This document shows, in pieces, positions 11,912 to 22,056 of a stretch of 64,000 nucleotides of DNA. The translations under genes and the position numbers were made by a program. How positions within the stretch are numbered: the stretch's first letter is position 1; every line of letters begins with the position of its first letter. The stretch covers positions 104,974-168,973 of the forward strand of contig MU277733.1 in the NCBI GenBank assembly GCA_022385805.1, in the 5' to 3' direction. This DNA comes from Pilatotrama ljubarskyi (taxonomy: Eukaryota > Basidiomycota > Agaricomycetes > Polyporales > Polyporaceae). The notes under the pieces were generated by a model. That model worked only from the letters and a program-made list of their open reading frames with translations. It did not search any database and had not been told where the DNA came from.

Positions 11912-13573
11912 CTAATCCTCCAGCTCATCCTCCTCGTCCTCTTCGCTGTCCTCACCCTGCCCTCCCCGTCGTCCCCCTCCCATCAAGTCCTGCTCTACCA
12001 TCCCGACCACAGCCTCGACAGCGGCCCGCGACATGCGCGGCATCGCGCCAGGACGGAGCAGCGAGTGGTGCTTCGGATCGAGCTCCGCCTCTTCCTCCTC
12101 CGCTTCGTCGCCCGTGACATCGTCGCTCGCATTCCCCTCCCCGTCCTCGTCCTCGTCTTCGTCCTCATCACCCTCACCCTCCTTGGCGCCAGCGTCGCTG
12201 CCGGAGTCGTCCTCCTCGTCGCTGCTGCTCTCGTCCGAGTCGTCCGAGCTGTCCATCGTAAAGTCCGAATCCTCCTCGTCCTCCGTCTCCTCGTTGCGCG
12301 GGTCGTCCGCCTTCGTGCTCATGAGCTCGGCTTCGGTCGCCTTTGCCTTCCCTTTCCCCTTCGCGTCCGCCGCCTGGGTGCCATGCTGCCCAGATTCCGA
12401 GCCGTGGGGCCTCCCGAAGAGGTGCCGGTGGGACTTGATCCACCGCGCGATCGTCTCCTGCTCCCGCCCATCGACCATGCCAAAGTCTATATCCTCGCCC
12501 TCTTCCTCATCCTGTCCATCCTGTCCGTTCCCGCCAGCCTGGTCTGCGCCACCCTTGCCATTCGCTGACTTCTGCGTTCTCCGACGAAGGATGACCGAGC
12601 ATGTGCGTCCGGTCGCACTGAGCGTGCGCACGCCCTCGTACGCCTGTTCGCTCTTCCCGGCGGACGCGAGGTGCTCGAGCGCGAAAAACTCGCACGGCTT
12701 GCCGTCCCAGAGCACGCCCTCGTGGAGGAACCACAGCGTGCCCTGCTTCGCGCCGCGGTACGCTTCGACGCCCGCGACGCCGTCCCCGCCGGACGGGGCG
12801 GCGGCGCTGCGGAATATGGACGTGGATGGCTCGAGGGTGGCGGTGGGTATGTGGGAGAGGAAGGCGCGCAGTGCGGGGAGGGACGCGCTGCCTTTGGGGT
12901 ATGTTTCGACCGTGGAAGAGCCGTCGTCGTCGTATGTGCATGTCGTGAACGGCGCTGTGAGGTTGGCGTCGAGTCCGAAGACGAGCTGCGGGATGGGAGT
13001 TTCATTGGCTGCCTCCGCGGCCTTGCCCGTGAGGGTGGGGATGTCTGAAGAGAGAAGCGCGACGGTCCAGTGTGGCTTGCTCTTACCGCGTGTGGAGAGA
13101 AGGAACGCTCGCTGGAGGTCGGCGAGGGGTATGGGCGGGTGCTCTTCCTTTTGGGTGGAGGGGTTCGTGAGGCGGATGGACGAGCGGTGAATCGTGATGT
13201 TCACTTTCTTGCGGATTGGCGAAGAGACGGAGAGCGCGTGCAGCGTGAACACAGGCGGGTCTTGCTCAACGGAGGGCGCCGCGGCCGCGCTGTCCGTGCG
13301 CGCCCTCTTTGACGGCGAGAGCGGCTCTCCCTCCCTCGGTCGTTTCTGGGAACGGCCGTGCTCACCGCGCTTCAGCTCGTCTACAACTTTGGCAGCTCGT
13401 GCCTGTAATTCCTCCCAGTTGGGTACTGTGCTGTCTTCAGGCGCAGACGCGCCGACTGCAAGGCGTATGATGGCGTCAACAAGAGATCTCACTTGCGGAA
13501 CAAGAGCATGATCGAGCTGGTGGCGGGAGTCGTCCGGGAGCAGAGCAGAGAGTGCGTCAAGATAGGATGTCAT
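11912..13573 (-). CDS. RTT106: Histone chaperone Rtt106-like
   Basis: Single-exon 553-aa protein. I take the start at the ATG at 13571-13573 (MTSYLDALSALLPDD); the longer open frame upstream lacks homology-like sequence. Residues about 1-100 form an N-terminal helical segment, followed by a basic linker with a nuclear-localisation-like SQKRPREGEP...SPSKRARTD. The central Rtt106/Pob3-type tandem PH region includes VFTLHALSVSSPIRKKVNI, TLWFLHEGVLWDGKPCEFF and RTCSVILRRR. The C-terminal third is very acidic (long Asp/Glu/Ser runs such as DEDEDEDEDGEG), as usual for histone chaperones. Rtt106 binds H3-H4 acetylated on K56 and works in nucleosome assembly and heterochromatin silencing. It is a conserved single-copy type gene inside the DUF6533 cluster, so the tandem array has grown around it. 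The antisense strand shows a long open frame that is only a shadow of the GC-rich acidic tail. Confidence 0.85.
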   Translation of the reverse strand: MTSYLDALSALLPDDSRHQLDHALVPQVRSLVDAIIRLAVGASAPEDSTVPNWEELQARAAKVVDELKRGEHGRSQKRPREGEPLSPSKRARTDSAAAAPSVEQDPPVFTLHALSVSSPIRKKVNITIHRSSIRLTNPSTQKEEHPPIPLADLQRAFLLSTRGKSKPHWTVALLSSDIPTLTGKAAEAANETPIPQLVFGLDANLTAPFTTCTYDDDGSSTVETYPKGSASLPALRAFLSHIPTATLEPSTSIFRSAAAPSGGDGVAGVEAYRGAKQGTLWFLHEGVLWDGKPCEFFALEHLASAGKSEQAYEGVRTLSATGRTCSVILRRRTQKSANGKGGADQAGGNGQDGQDEEEGEDIDFGMVDGREQETIARWIKSHRHLFGRPHGSESGQHGTQAADAKGKGKAKATEAELMSTKADDPRNEETEDEEDSDFTMDSSDDSDESSSDEEDDSGSDAGAKEGEGDEDEDEDEDGEGNASDDVTGDEAEEEEAELDPKHHSLLRPGAMPRMSRAAVEAVVGMVEQDLMGGGRRGGQGEDSEEDEEDELED

Positions 13574-14118
13574 ATTCAAAGAGCATATGATGGCTCTAGC
13601 GTGGTGAGAAACGGTCCTCCGGTCGTCGTGATGGTCGTGGACGGGAAGAGACCGTGGCTTGAGCTCAGCAAGCTCAAGCTCGCGCGTGACGGCGCGTCTG
13701 TGTGGAGAAGTGTGACCTAGACGCGCGTCCACATTTGGATAATACACGGTCACACACATTTCTCCGCCAGGCAACTAGGCGCTCGTTTCCTCCGAACCAG
13801 CACCCAAACAGCGCTCACTACACTCGGCAGATTACGCAAACCGCCCTTACTACTCTGCATTCGGACGGTCATAGTACCAGCGGCTCTGGCACAACTGGCC
13901 TCGGTCTTGTTGAGATGTTTCACTCCTGAGGCCGAACGGAGAAGTCCCCGGCTGTCTCTCAGTCGCGCTCCATGACACGGATGATCTGCTTCAAGCACCT
14001 GGATCGAAGAACTTGATTATGCATCTCTCTGAACTGAATATCATTGAACGATCAGACGCGCCTCCGACGAATCTGACATTGAACCCTTCCTCCCCTCCAA
14101 CATCACCGCTCACGGACG

Positions 14119-15943
14119 CTACGGACTTTTCGACGCCACTGCCGGAGACTTGTCGTGGGCGTGACGGCCTGAACCTCCCGCCATCTCATAACTATCCTCG
14201 TCGTAGCCAGAAAGCGTAGTCGGAGAGCTCGTGCCGGTCAAGAAGGTCTGGGGGTTTGCCGACAGCATGTCTGCTCCGGCGAAGTGGATCGACCGGAGCG
14301 AGACCGAGGTGCCGCCAACGCAGAGCATCTGGTCCACGTAACGCAGGTCCAGGACAAATCGGGATATGAGGATGGAGGTGAGGCTGGAAACCGAAGGACC
14401 AACATTTAGCGTCGACGACCGACTGCAGCTGGTCCCATAGTATAACGGCCTGACTCACGGATCGATAAACCCGTTAACATAGCTTCCTTGCCCTACAGCG
14501 GCGGGATACGTTATCTGAGGAGGCCAGGAATAGACACTTCAGCCGACAGGTACCGAGTTCACATTCTCTGTGCACCGTCACGTACCTGAAGTATTTGGAG
14601 GGTAATGTCGAGTATGTTGAATGACAAGAGGACGCTAATTGGATTCAAACACAAGCACAGTCAGCCCGAGTCACGGCCGCCGCATAGAGTACAAACCAGA
14701 AATATAGGCTCCCTGGAAGTCGTGTCATCATGTATACGCCCGTGGCTCGTACACGAGGCGAAGGAATAACTTACCATTTTGCAGCAACACCTGGTGGAGA
14801 GACGGTCGCCCCGATATTTCCTGGAGCACCCTGAGGTTCCGATAGCTGGCGCGCCACGTAGCGGCGATGACCATCAAATCCGCAAGGATGGCTGATATCC
14901 GCCACAGGAGGGTCACTAGGTGCTCTCTCAGTGGTGTTCCGCAGTGAAACGAGCACTGCAATTGCTGTTGCTCACGTCTACATTGAGGAACAAACCAATT
15001 TCCTATCAGTTCTTTGAGTCACGACGCGTTTCGGTGCCGAGGATACCCACATGATATTGGTCTGACGGCCATATGACCCACTCGCCGAGCAGTTTATGGG
15101 CGGTGGATGATTGACTATTCGAAAGTTGTATCGGGTGCACTTGGAGGATAGAGAACAACATGATCGAACACCACGCATGCGAAAAGTGTAGCGCAGCCTA
15201 CTCACCAGATTAATCAGGAAGGGCGCCAGGCTGAGGAGGAGCGTGATCCCGGATAGAGACTTGTTCCTTCCACTCAGGGCGTAGATCCGTAGGACAGCAA
15301 AGACTTGCCGCTGCCGTGAGCTATATGCAAGACCACGAGTTGAGAATTGGGTTGACTCACCAGCAGGTCCGAGGAACATAAAGACGCCTATGACCACGAT
15401 CGACCAACCAAGCGCAAGGCAGCTTCGAATATCACGTATCAGTGCTTCACGTAACCAGCGCAGTACGGCCCCAGGCGCGGAGAGGTGGTACTACATACCT
15501 CTGAGAGTTCCGCGTCGCTAGAGGTAAGCACACAAATTAGGACGGCGGGAGAGCTGTGCCTGAACGCACCTCGTCAGACATCGATGGGAACGTTGCGATA
15601 GTTAGAAAGCCGTCGATTAGGGGAAAATAGCGATTCAGTATGTAAAGCAGCGACGCGATCGACTTCGGATTCTGCCAGACAAGTTGAATTTCCATGTCGA
15701 GACAGAGAACGATGTCCCATAATAGCAGCACTGGGAATGCCATCAGCAGATGCGCCAGTAGCAGTATGTATTCGTGTGTATCAGACCTGCACTTGCGACT
15801 GCCGCATAGGATCCAGTGTGCCTGTCGAATTCACCGACATGCATAGCGCTCAGAATTTTCGGCCGAATGTAGGTGGAAGGCAGTACTTACAGAGCATCAT
15901 ATACAGCCGTGACTGCTTCCGCTTCGTCGTGGGGAGAGGACAT
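14119..15943 (-). CDS. DUF6533 multi-pass membrane protein, copy 3
   Basis: Third full copy, 340 aa. Exons, minus strand: 15891..15943, 15793..15821, 15570..15730, 15499..15500, 15361..15422, 15206..15303, 15051..15139, 14976..14977, 14775..14915, 14697..14712, 14586..14634, 14459..14514, 14119..14383 (1023 nt). Start MSSPHDEAEAVTAVYDAL. Landmarks: LLLWDIVLCLDMEIQLVW, NRYFPLIDG, SDESC, GPAVFAVLRIYALSGRNK, NHPPPINC, LTLLWRISAILADLMV, PSLHQVLLQNG, GSYVNGFIDP and ISRFVLDLR; the Ser/Gly-rich tail ends VASKSP. Exons 3, 6, 9, 10 and 11 have the same lengths as in copies 1 and 2 (161, 98, 141, 16, 49 nt). The 2-nt exons are AG (making Ser of SDESC) and AC. Donors are ordinary except GTTTGT at 14691-14696, and several acceptors are AAG. 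The copy looks functional. Confidence 0.7.
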
Positions 15944-16329
15944 CGCGGTCGCCAAATCCTAGCGGATTCTGCAGGCGACTGTAGCTGGCAGTACAGGAAG
16001 AGGACAGTCCTCAGCCGTCCCTTCTCAGACGCCTCTGCGCACGGGTATATAGGGGCGGCCGCCCATGACTCTTGTATCACGTTCACGGAAGTTTTCGAAC
16101 TTCGGACTCTAGACAACATCGTTAGTGCAATGGCACATCCCCATCTGATGCGCCCAAGTTCACGGTCCGAGGAATTTGAATTTCCGCGGACCACGTCTGT
16201 CGTGAAACGCAGGCCACTGGGCGCTGGCAATGCGCCAGTCATCAGAAGCACCCGTAGAGATCAGACCGTACGGTACCAGGGATAGCGGAACGCCGCTGGC
16301 AGCGCAGGCCTCACTATAGAGTTCTGAGC

Positions 16330-17270
16330 GTGATGCATGCCGCGCTCACGGCGTCGCCCAGGTCGTGGATGGAGTCATGAGCAAGGATACATCTATATGC
16401 AGGTTCAGCCCCAGTATCTGATTTTGCAGCAGACTGAATAGGCGGCTCTGGAACCAGGCAGTCTGGCACGCGAGGACACTCCAGCAAACATTTCCTACAC
16501 CACTTCCTGCGATATGTATGGCGCGACTCGCGAGAGAACATGCGGAACTCACAGTTGAGTCTAGCAATGCCAGGGTTCCTTGACTACGATGCGCCTACCG
16601 TTTTGAAGCGTTGCGCTTTTGTCCTCCAGCTCCTCCTCGCCGCAGCATGCTCTCCGAGTTGAGGCGAGCCAAGCGTTCCACACATGGGCCTGGAACTCGA
16701 TAGCTTCCACCCCTCAATGAATCTCCGGCTTGAACGCCGCCTGGATAGCTATCAGCTGGCCGTATCCTGAGCACTCGGTACGTGCAGAGAGCATATCTGG
16801 AAGAGGACGCCGACGGGTGTGCGGCCCCGTGACGAACGTTGGGATTGCCGTGGCAGCGGCAGCGGAATTCGTCTTCTCCTCGCGCGCGCACGAGTGGTTC
16901 TCTTTCAAGGACTCGTGCACAGGCTGAAGAAAGACTCTCAGTTCTTCAATGATGATCATAGTAGCGGTGCGTACGCATGTTTACCGCACGATCTTCGCGA
17001 TGTTGGACGGTCGATATCTCCCCCTGGTCTTCCTGGAGCGAAGAGACGGTTTTTCATCTTGTATTATTGCTCACAGGGATGTTGGGACGTACACGTTGAT
17101 ATCGCCAGGTCCACCGAACGCTCGTTCTGTGAGAGAACCGGGCGTTCCATTCCAGACGTACATCGACACCCGGATCGGAACGAGTATCGTCGGCGTAGAG
17201 TCGAGTAAGTATCAGGACAGCCGTACCGTGGGCACTGCCGGCCATTTGTCCACAAGGATCTTCACGATGG
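16330..17270 (-). pseudogene. decayed DUF6533 relic upstream of copy 3
   Basis: The best piece, at about 16410-16560 on the minus strand, reads SLASRAIHIAGSGVGNVCW and then RLFSLLQNQ, parallel to TLASRACQILADLLVIGVTW and SLHQVLLQNG of the intact copies. Near 17150-17250 a degenerate LYADD...DVRLEW segment recalls the LLLYDTLL...RLIW core. No continuous frame or start was found. Other short frames on the plus strand here are not supported. Confidence 0.35.
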
Positions 17271-19680
17271 AACCCCGCAGCTGTGGCGAGGCGAGCGTGA
17301 CTGCCCTTCCTAAATAATGAGCGTAGACCTACGGGTGCCACGGACGGCATTGGTTTACTACTCGTCTTGCCTCGTCTCATTCAAACCAGCAGATCATCAG
17401 TGTGCTAGAAGCCTGCGTGGTGACATGCACCGAATGACTAGTGTCGCCAATGCTGAGGTTCACCTTGCAGCCCGGCAGTGTATCTCCTACCAGTGAGGTC
17501 AGTAGGGTACCGGCAGGACCCTCAGATATCCTCCAGCATGCTGCGAGCTGAGCGATCTTGTACACAGCGGTGGAGATGGCTCTTGCGTGACATCAACCGA
17601 AACAGTGCGCAGTCTCCGAAGCTGGAGGTCTTGTGTCTCAACCCTGGTTGACGAGGAGCAGGGCCGCGAAGTTCTAGTCAGGAGATTTCCGTAGGCGGGT
17701 ATTTGTTCCACTGCTACGTCTGGCACCTCCGCGTCAACTAGCTGATGCAGTAGGACTGTCAGAAGCTGCCTGTGTACTACGATCCACTGAAATTCTGGAA
17801 GACAAGGACACTGAGAGAGGAGGAAGTCTTGCAGAGTTGAAGGCAAGACCGTCGAATTGACCAAAGCGGAAGAGGGCTGGGAAGCGCCCAACGGTCGGAG
17901 TTGCCGGAGCTTCTCACGCCCCGGGCTTTCCCGTACTCACACCGCTGGTGCACCGGTGATCCTGCTGGTCGACGTCGACGACCACCAAGCCCGTGGACAT
18001 GATGTCCCGACCGCCCACTGATGCACGTAGACCAAAACTAGGCAATCGGTGCACTCATCTTTGTCAGTAGGGCCCACATGACGACTCATGCGCTATCTGA
18101 CCTCTCGGCAATCGGTCGTCCTAGGGCCTCGCACACCCTGCGGATCCACAGGCCACTCAGTCGAGCTCGTGCTACAGCTCAATGCTCGTGCTTCCTTCGT
18201 CCTGCAAATTGACTCGAAACGCTCCGGTCTTCGCTACTTTCCCATGCGTCACTCGACCGCTTCCGTGAAGTTCTAGTACACCTTTGGCTCGGACGCGCGA
18301 TAATTCGGCTTGGCTCGGTCAAATACGAAAGCAGAAATGTCTCGGGTCACTGTACCAGGCACGACGGTCCCTTGTGTTTGGTAAGTAATGGATTTTCTGA
18401 ACGGACCGTCTCATCGTGGCTCGCAGAACATAGACGTACGCGTTCAACACAGACCTGATGTCTCTCCGGAGGAGTCTTCACTACTGCGGCAGAAAGCTAC
18501 GTCTTCGAGTCATCCTCTGCGTAACCTTCAGCCGCTCAGTGTACCACGCTCGACGTTTCGTTGCGGTACGGCGCATATTTATGCACGCAGCGCGCCGATA
18601 CAGGACTGCGTAGGTTACCGGGCGCCTCTGGGACACTGGCGGTGATAAGGGTACTTGTGACTGGACGCTGCTCTGAGCTTGTTGCTCGTACTGTTTTTGG
18701 AGAGCTGTGTGCTAGCTTGGTGCCTCGTACGTGACTTAACGTTCTTTGATGCCCACCTTGGCTCTATTCACGCGATGAGGTTTCCATCTACTCCCGCCGC
18801 GCCTCTTCCAGTCTGACTACTCTTCTCGTGTTTGCTTCTTCTCGTGGCTGGCACTCAGCTTTGATGACAATACATCCAGCCGTCTCCCACCCTCTGCTGT
18901 ACCAAAGCTGTCGCCCCATCGCGTGAGAGCAGCCTAAGTGGCACTTGCGACAGATGTCCAGCACCGGGCCACGTTCATCGTCGAATCCCAGCGTGGATGG
19001 GTACTGCTATCACGGTAGTGTAGACACGCCTGCTCTTGATGGCCTTCTACGCATGACCCTCGTCTCTATTGTGTTTATGATCTCTGACACGATGTTCACG
19101 CCCCATGCTATGTATGGTGGCGTCATCTGCTTGGCATGTGTACTTGACCCACCTCCGCTATCGGGACCAGATATAAAGCGACATTGAGAGTCTCGCGAGT
19201 CGCCATACAGTATGACATTAGCTTTCGCGGCGGCTCGATGAAGTTTGGCTTCTGGCAGACCCTGCCCCGTAACACGGATGGGACGCGGACGGCTGGATAG
19301 AGTGACATCGAGTTGTGCAAGTCAGGTGTCCTATCGCGGATGCAGACGTGACGTTGTATCCTATGGACGGTTTTCGCTAGCTGGCTGCATATACACGCCC
19401 GTTCGGCCAAGATGGGTACGTGCGCAGGGTACGACAGCGAAGTAATCACACACTCGTCGAACGACTTGGACAGACTTCCATATATTTATACCGATGCAAT
19501 GGTTGGCGAGTACAAGCAATTGACAGTATGTAGTGATGCAGGGAAGGATATCAAAATCAGAGTACGAGTTCCTGTTCCAAATTCTGACAATGGTGTAATG
19601 TAAACGAACAACTTCCCATGGACGGGAGACTCCGCATGTGGAGACTCACTACAGTGCCAGTGTGATCTGGGAGTCGCTCT
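17271..19680. other. gene-poor stretch, possible LRR fragment only
   Basis: 2.4 kb without a recognisable gene. On the minus strand at 17499-17891, LQLRRLRTVSVDVTQEPS resembles the last leucine-rich unit of the LRR-like proteins in this window, so this may be a decayed copy; nothing else was placed. Confidence 0.3.
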
Positions 19681-20942
19681 TCATTCCTCAGCTTGCGGAT
19701 CTGCATTGCGGAAATATACAGCCGGCAGTTGGTCACGCCTGGGTTCCACGGTATCCCACCTGTCGGAGAACAGCCTGATGAAGGGCAACAGGAGCGGCCA
19801 TACCACCTCGGGAATTTGACCGCGCACCACCGCCTGGTCAGATATGGCCTGGTACCTACTAGGTGCCGCCGTCAGCACTAAAACGAGTGTTGTGAGAGGG
19901 AGGCGTCTTGTTGCCAAAGGCGTCCCTGCATGTGTACTGTATCAGAGCAAGTTCTGAGAATGAGCACGATAGGTGAACACGCACAAATGCTAGTGCCATT
20001 GGGCCCCAGGGCAGTGACAGTGTCATATGGCGCTATAATCGTCAGCTTCTTGAGGGTGGTGATGCGGCCGACATAATCTGCCAAGCGCCTCCATGTGTCC
20101 ACATTCGCCTCTTCAGGCAAATCCTGGAAGGAAACCGCGAGGTTACGCAGCATGACGCAAAGAGGCTGCACTTCTGCGTATGCCCCAGATAGTTGCCGCA
20201 GTACATATAGTTGATGTGACGACCGTAGGAGATCGAGTGTGCGCAGATTTCGCCAACGCTGCCAGAATAGCGCCGGTGTGTCCGAGCCCGGAGTAAACAA
20301 GTTCAGTCGTAGCTCGCAATCGCGCAGAGTTAGCTGGTCACGTCGGTAGTCAACGTCTTCTAGTATCCGGCCTATCTCCAACAGAGCAAAAGGGTTGAAT
20401 CTGCATGCTTTGAATTTCACGCCATTCACGGCTTCAGTACCTGCGTAGGCCTTGAGGAGCGAGAGCATCACGGGTGGGGGCAGGGCAGGTCCGTTGTTCA
20501 GGGCCGCTGGGGCAGCTGGAGGTGTCCACTGAATGCCCGGGAACGCCCAATCCCAGTCCACATTGTGAAAGCTGACCGCCTTGATAGCGACTGTACCAGG
20601 GAAGATAGAAGATCGCCAATTCGTGGGCCCAGCCTGGGTGAAGCCGCCGTCGGGGTGAAGCTCTGGCACCGCCTTGACCTTGAGAATGAGCGTTACTGAT
20701 GCAGGTGGGTTTGGAGCGCGAAGTGCTTCATCACTCCACGGAGAGACGAACTCGTAGTGCTTGCTGACTGGGAGAGAGGGTGCATTGTCCAGGGCCACAA
20801 GAGCCCAGAATAGGCAGAGGTTGAGCTGCCCTTGAACATGATGCCAGAGTATCTCGTACGCTTGAATGTCGTCACTGCGCAGCCGCTCTGTGGCGAACCC
20901 AACGCGTGCCCAATAGTTGATTTGGTCTCTAGCGAGAGGCAT
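19681..20942 (-). CDS. LRR-like protein, second paralogue
   Basis: Predicted 400-aa protein from exons 19985..20942 and 19681..19925, with a 59-nt intron (donor GTGCGT, acceptor GCAG). Splicing replaces an unlikely read-through tail by TSIWTPLATRRLPLTTLVL and ends FRNADPQAEE. ATG at 20940-20942. The N-terminus (WARVGFATERLRSDDIQAYE) is helical. Leucine-rich units follow, for example VNGVKFKACRFNPFALLEIG, QLTLRDCELRLNLF and LRTLDLLRSSHQLYVLRQL. The arrangement parallels the gene at 1653-2863, and both lie head-to-head with an F-box gene on the plus strand, though here a transposon-rich interval separates them. No F-box motif was seen. Function unknown; an adaptor or recognition role is inferred only from the fold type. 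Confidence 0.65.
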
Positions 20943-21395
20943 AGTGCTAGTGAAAGTCAGAGTTGTGATTGCTGTTGTGTGTGAGGCAGGGGAAAGTCCT
21001 AGGATCTAGGATGAAGCGAGGATGTGTTGCGGCGGGTACGAGAGCAGAAATATGCACTGCTGGTGGTTGGACCGACCGGTATCGTCTCTTTTATAACTGA
21101 TCAGGGAGCGCCGGCGCCGGTATACTTATTCCAGTGTTGCAAGGGGGCTCCCCGAGCAATAATGTAGTAGACAAGCAGTTCGGCTCATCTGCCCAATCAT
21201 GGATATCTGGATTGATCTCCTTGCTTGCCCACGAACAGTAGTGCCTCAGTTCATGATCATTTGGTAGGGGCCGCGTGCCCTGCAGAGCTCCTCCCCTGTG
21301 CTGGACAAAAGCGGACACCATACATGGACCCGTACTGGGAGGGGAATGTGAGAGGAATCCATATCAGGACGGGGACGGTACTTCTAGGCCACAAA

Positions 21396-21441
21396 GCCTA
21401 GTCCGACTGCGCATCTTCTAGGCCTAGTCCGACTGAGCATC
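21396..21441 (+). repeat. 20-bp direct repeat, two units
   Basis: GCCTAGTCCGACTGCGCATC at 21396-21415 recurs with one mismatch at 21422-21441, and CTTCTAGGCC precedes each unit or overlaps its start. It lies between the LRR-like gene and the Plavaka gene and could be part of a transposon arm. Confidence 0.6.
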
Positions 21442-22056
21442 ATGCATCAGTGTACGTGGCATGAGTGCATCGTGGTTCAGTACTATACCACAAGTAGTAT
21501 AACGGAGTGGATATACGGCGCTGAGGGGATTGCGCACTCATCCAGTTCGTTTGACGTATGCCTCGGAGCAGGGTTGGCCCACGATATCACCGAAAACGTC
21601 GAGGGCAGTACGACGAGTAGAACTGGTTTCACGGGCACCGCCAGTGAGGAAGTCGCGAGAGGGACCGACGACTCGCGCGCGCAAGAAAGGCCGCATCAGC
21701 AAAACATCTACTTCAATACATTCGTATGCAATTGTATACGATTTATGAATTCCCATATCCGGCGATACTAACGTTCGGAGAAGTATGGATACAATTGTCT
21801 GGCTAGGCGTACGCTTTCACGTCTCGCGTTGTCATTGTAATGCATGCAATGCGCCATCAGGAGATATAAATGTTTGCGGGGCAGTTGCATGTGCATTGCA
21901 CGCAAGTTGCCCGATGCAGTGTTCTAGGTTCTGAGTCTGTAGCGGGAGCGCGCAGGCGCCTGTGCATGGGGATCGGGCGACAAGCTCCCTTTCATTGCTA
22001 GACCACGACGCGCGCGACATGCGTGGGGTCAAAACTGATGCAGCCCAGCCTGTATA

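Noticed and set aside
12033..13190. 385-aa open frame on the plus strand, rich in Ser/Pro
   Set aside because: It is the complement of the acidic, GC-rich RTT106 coding sequence, with no family features and a low-complexity composition.
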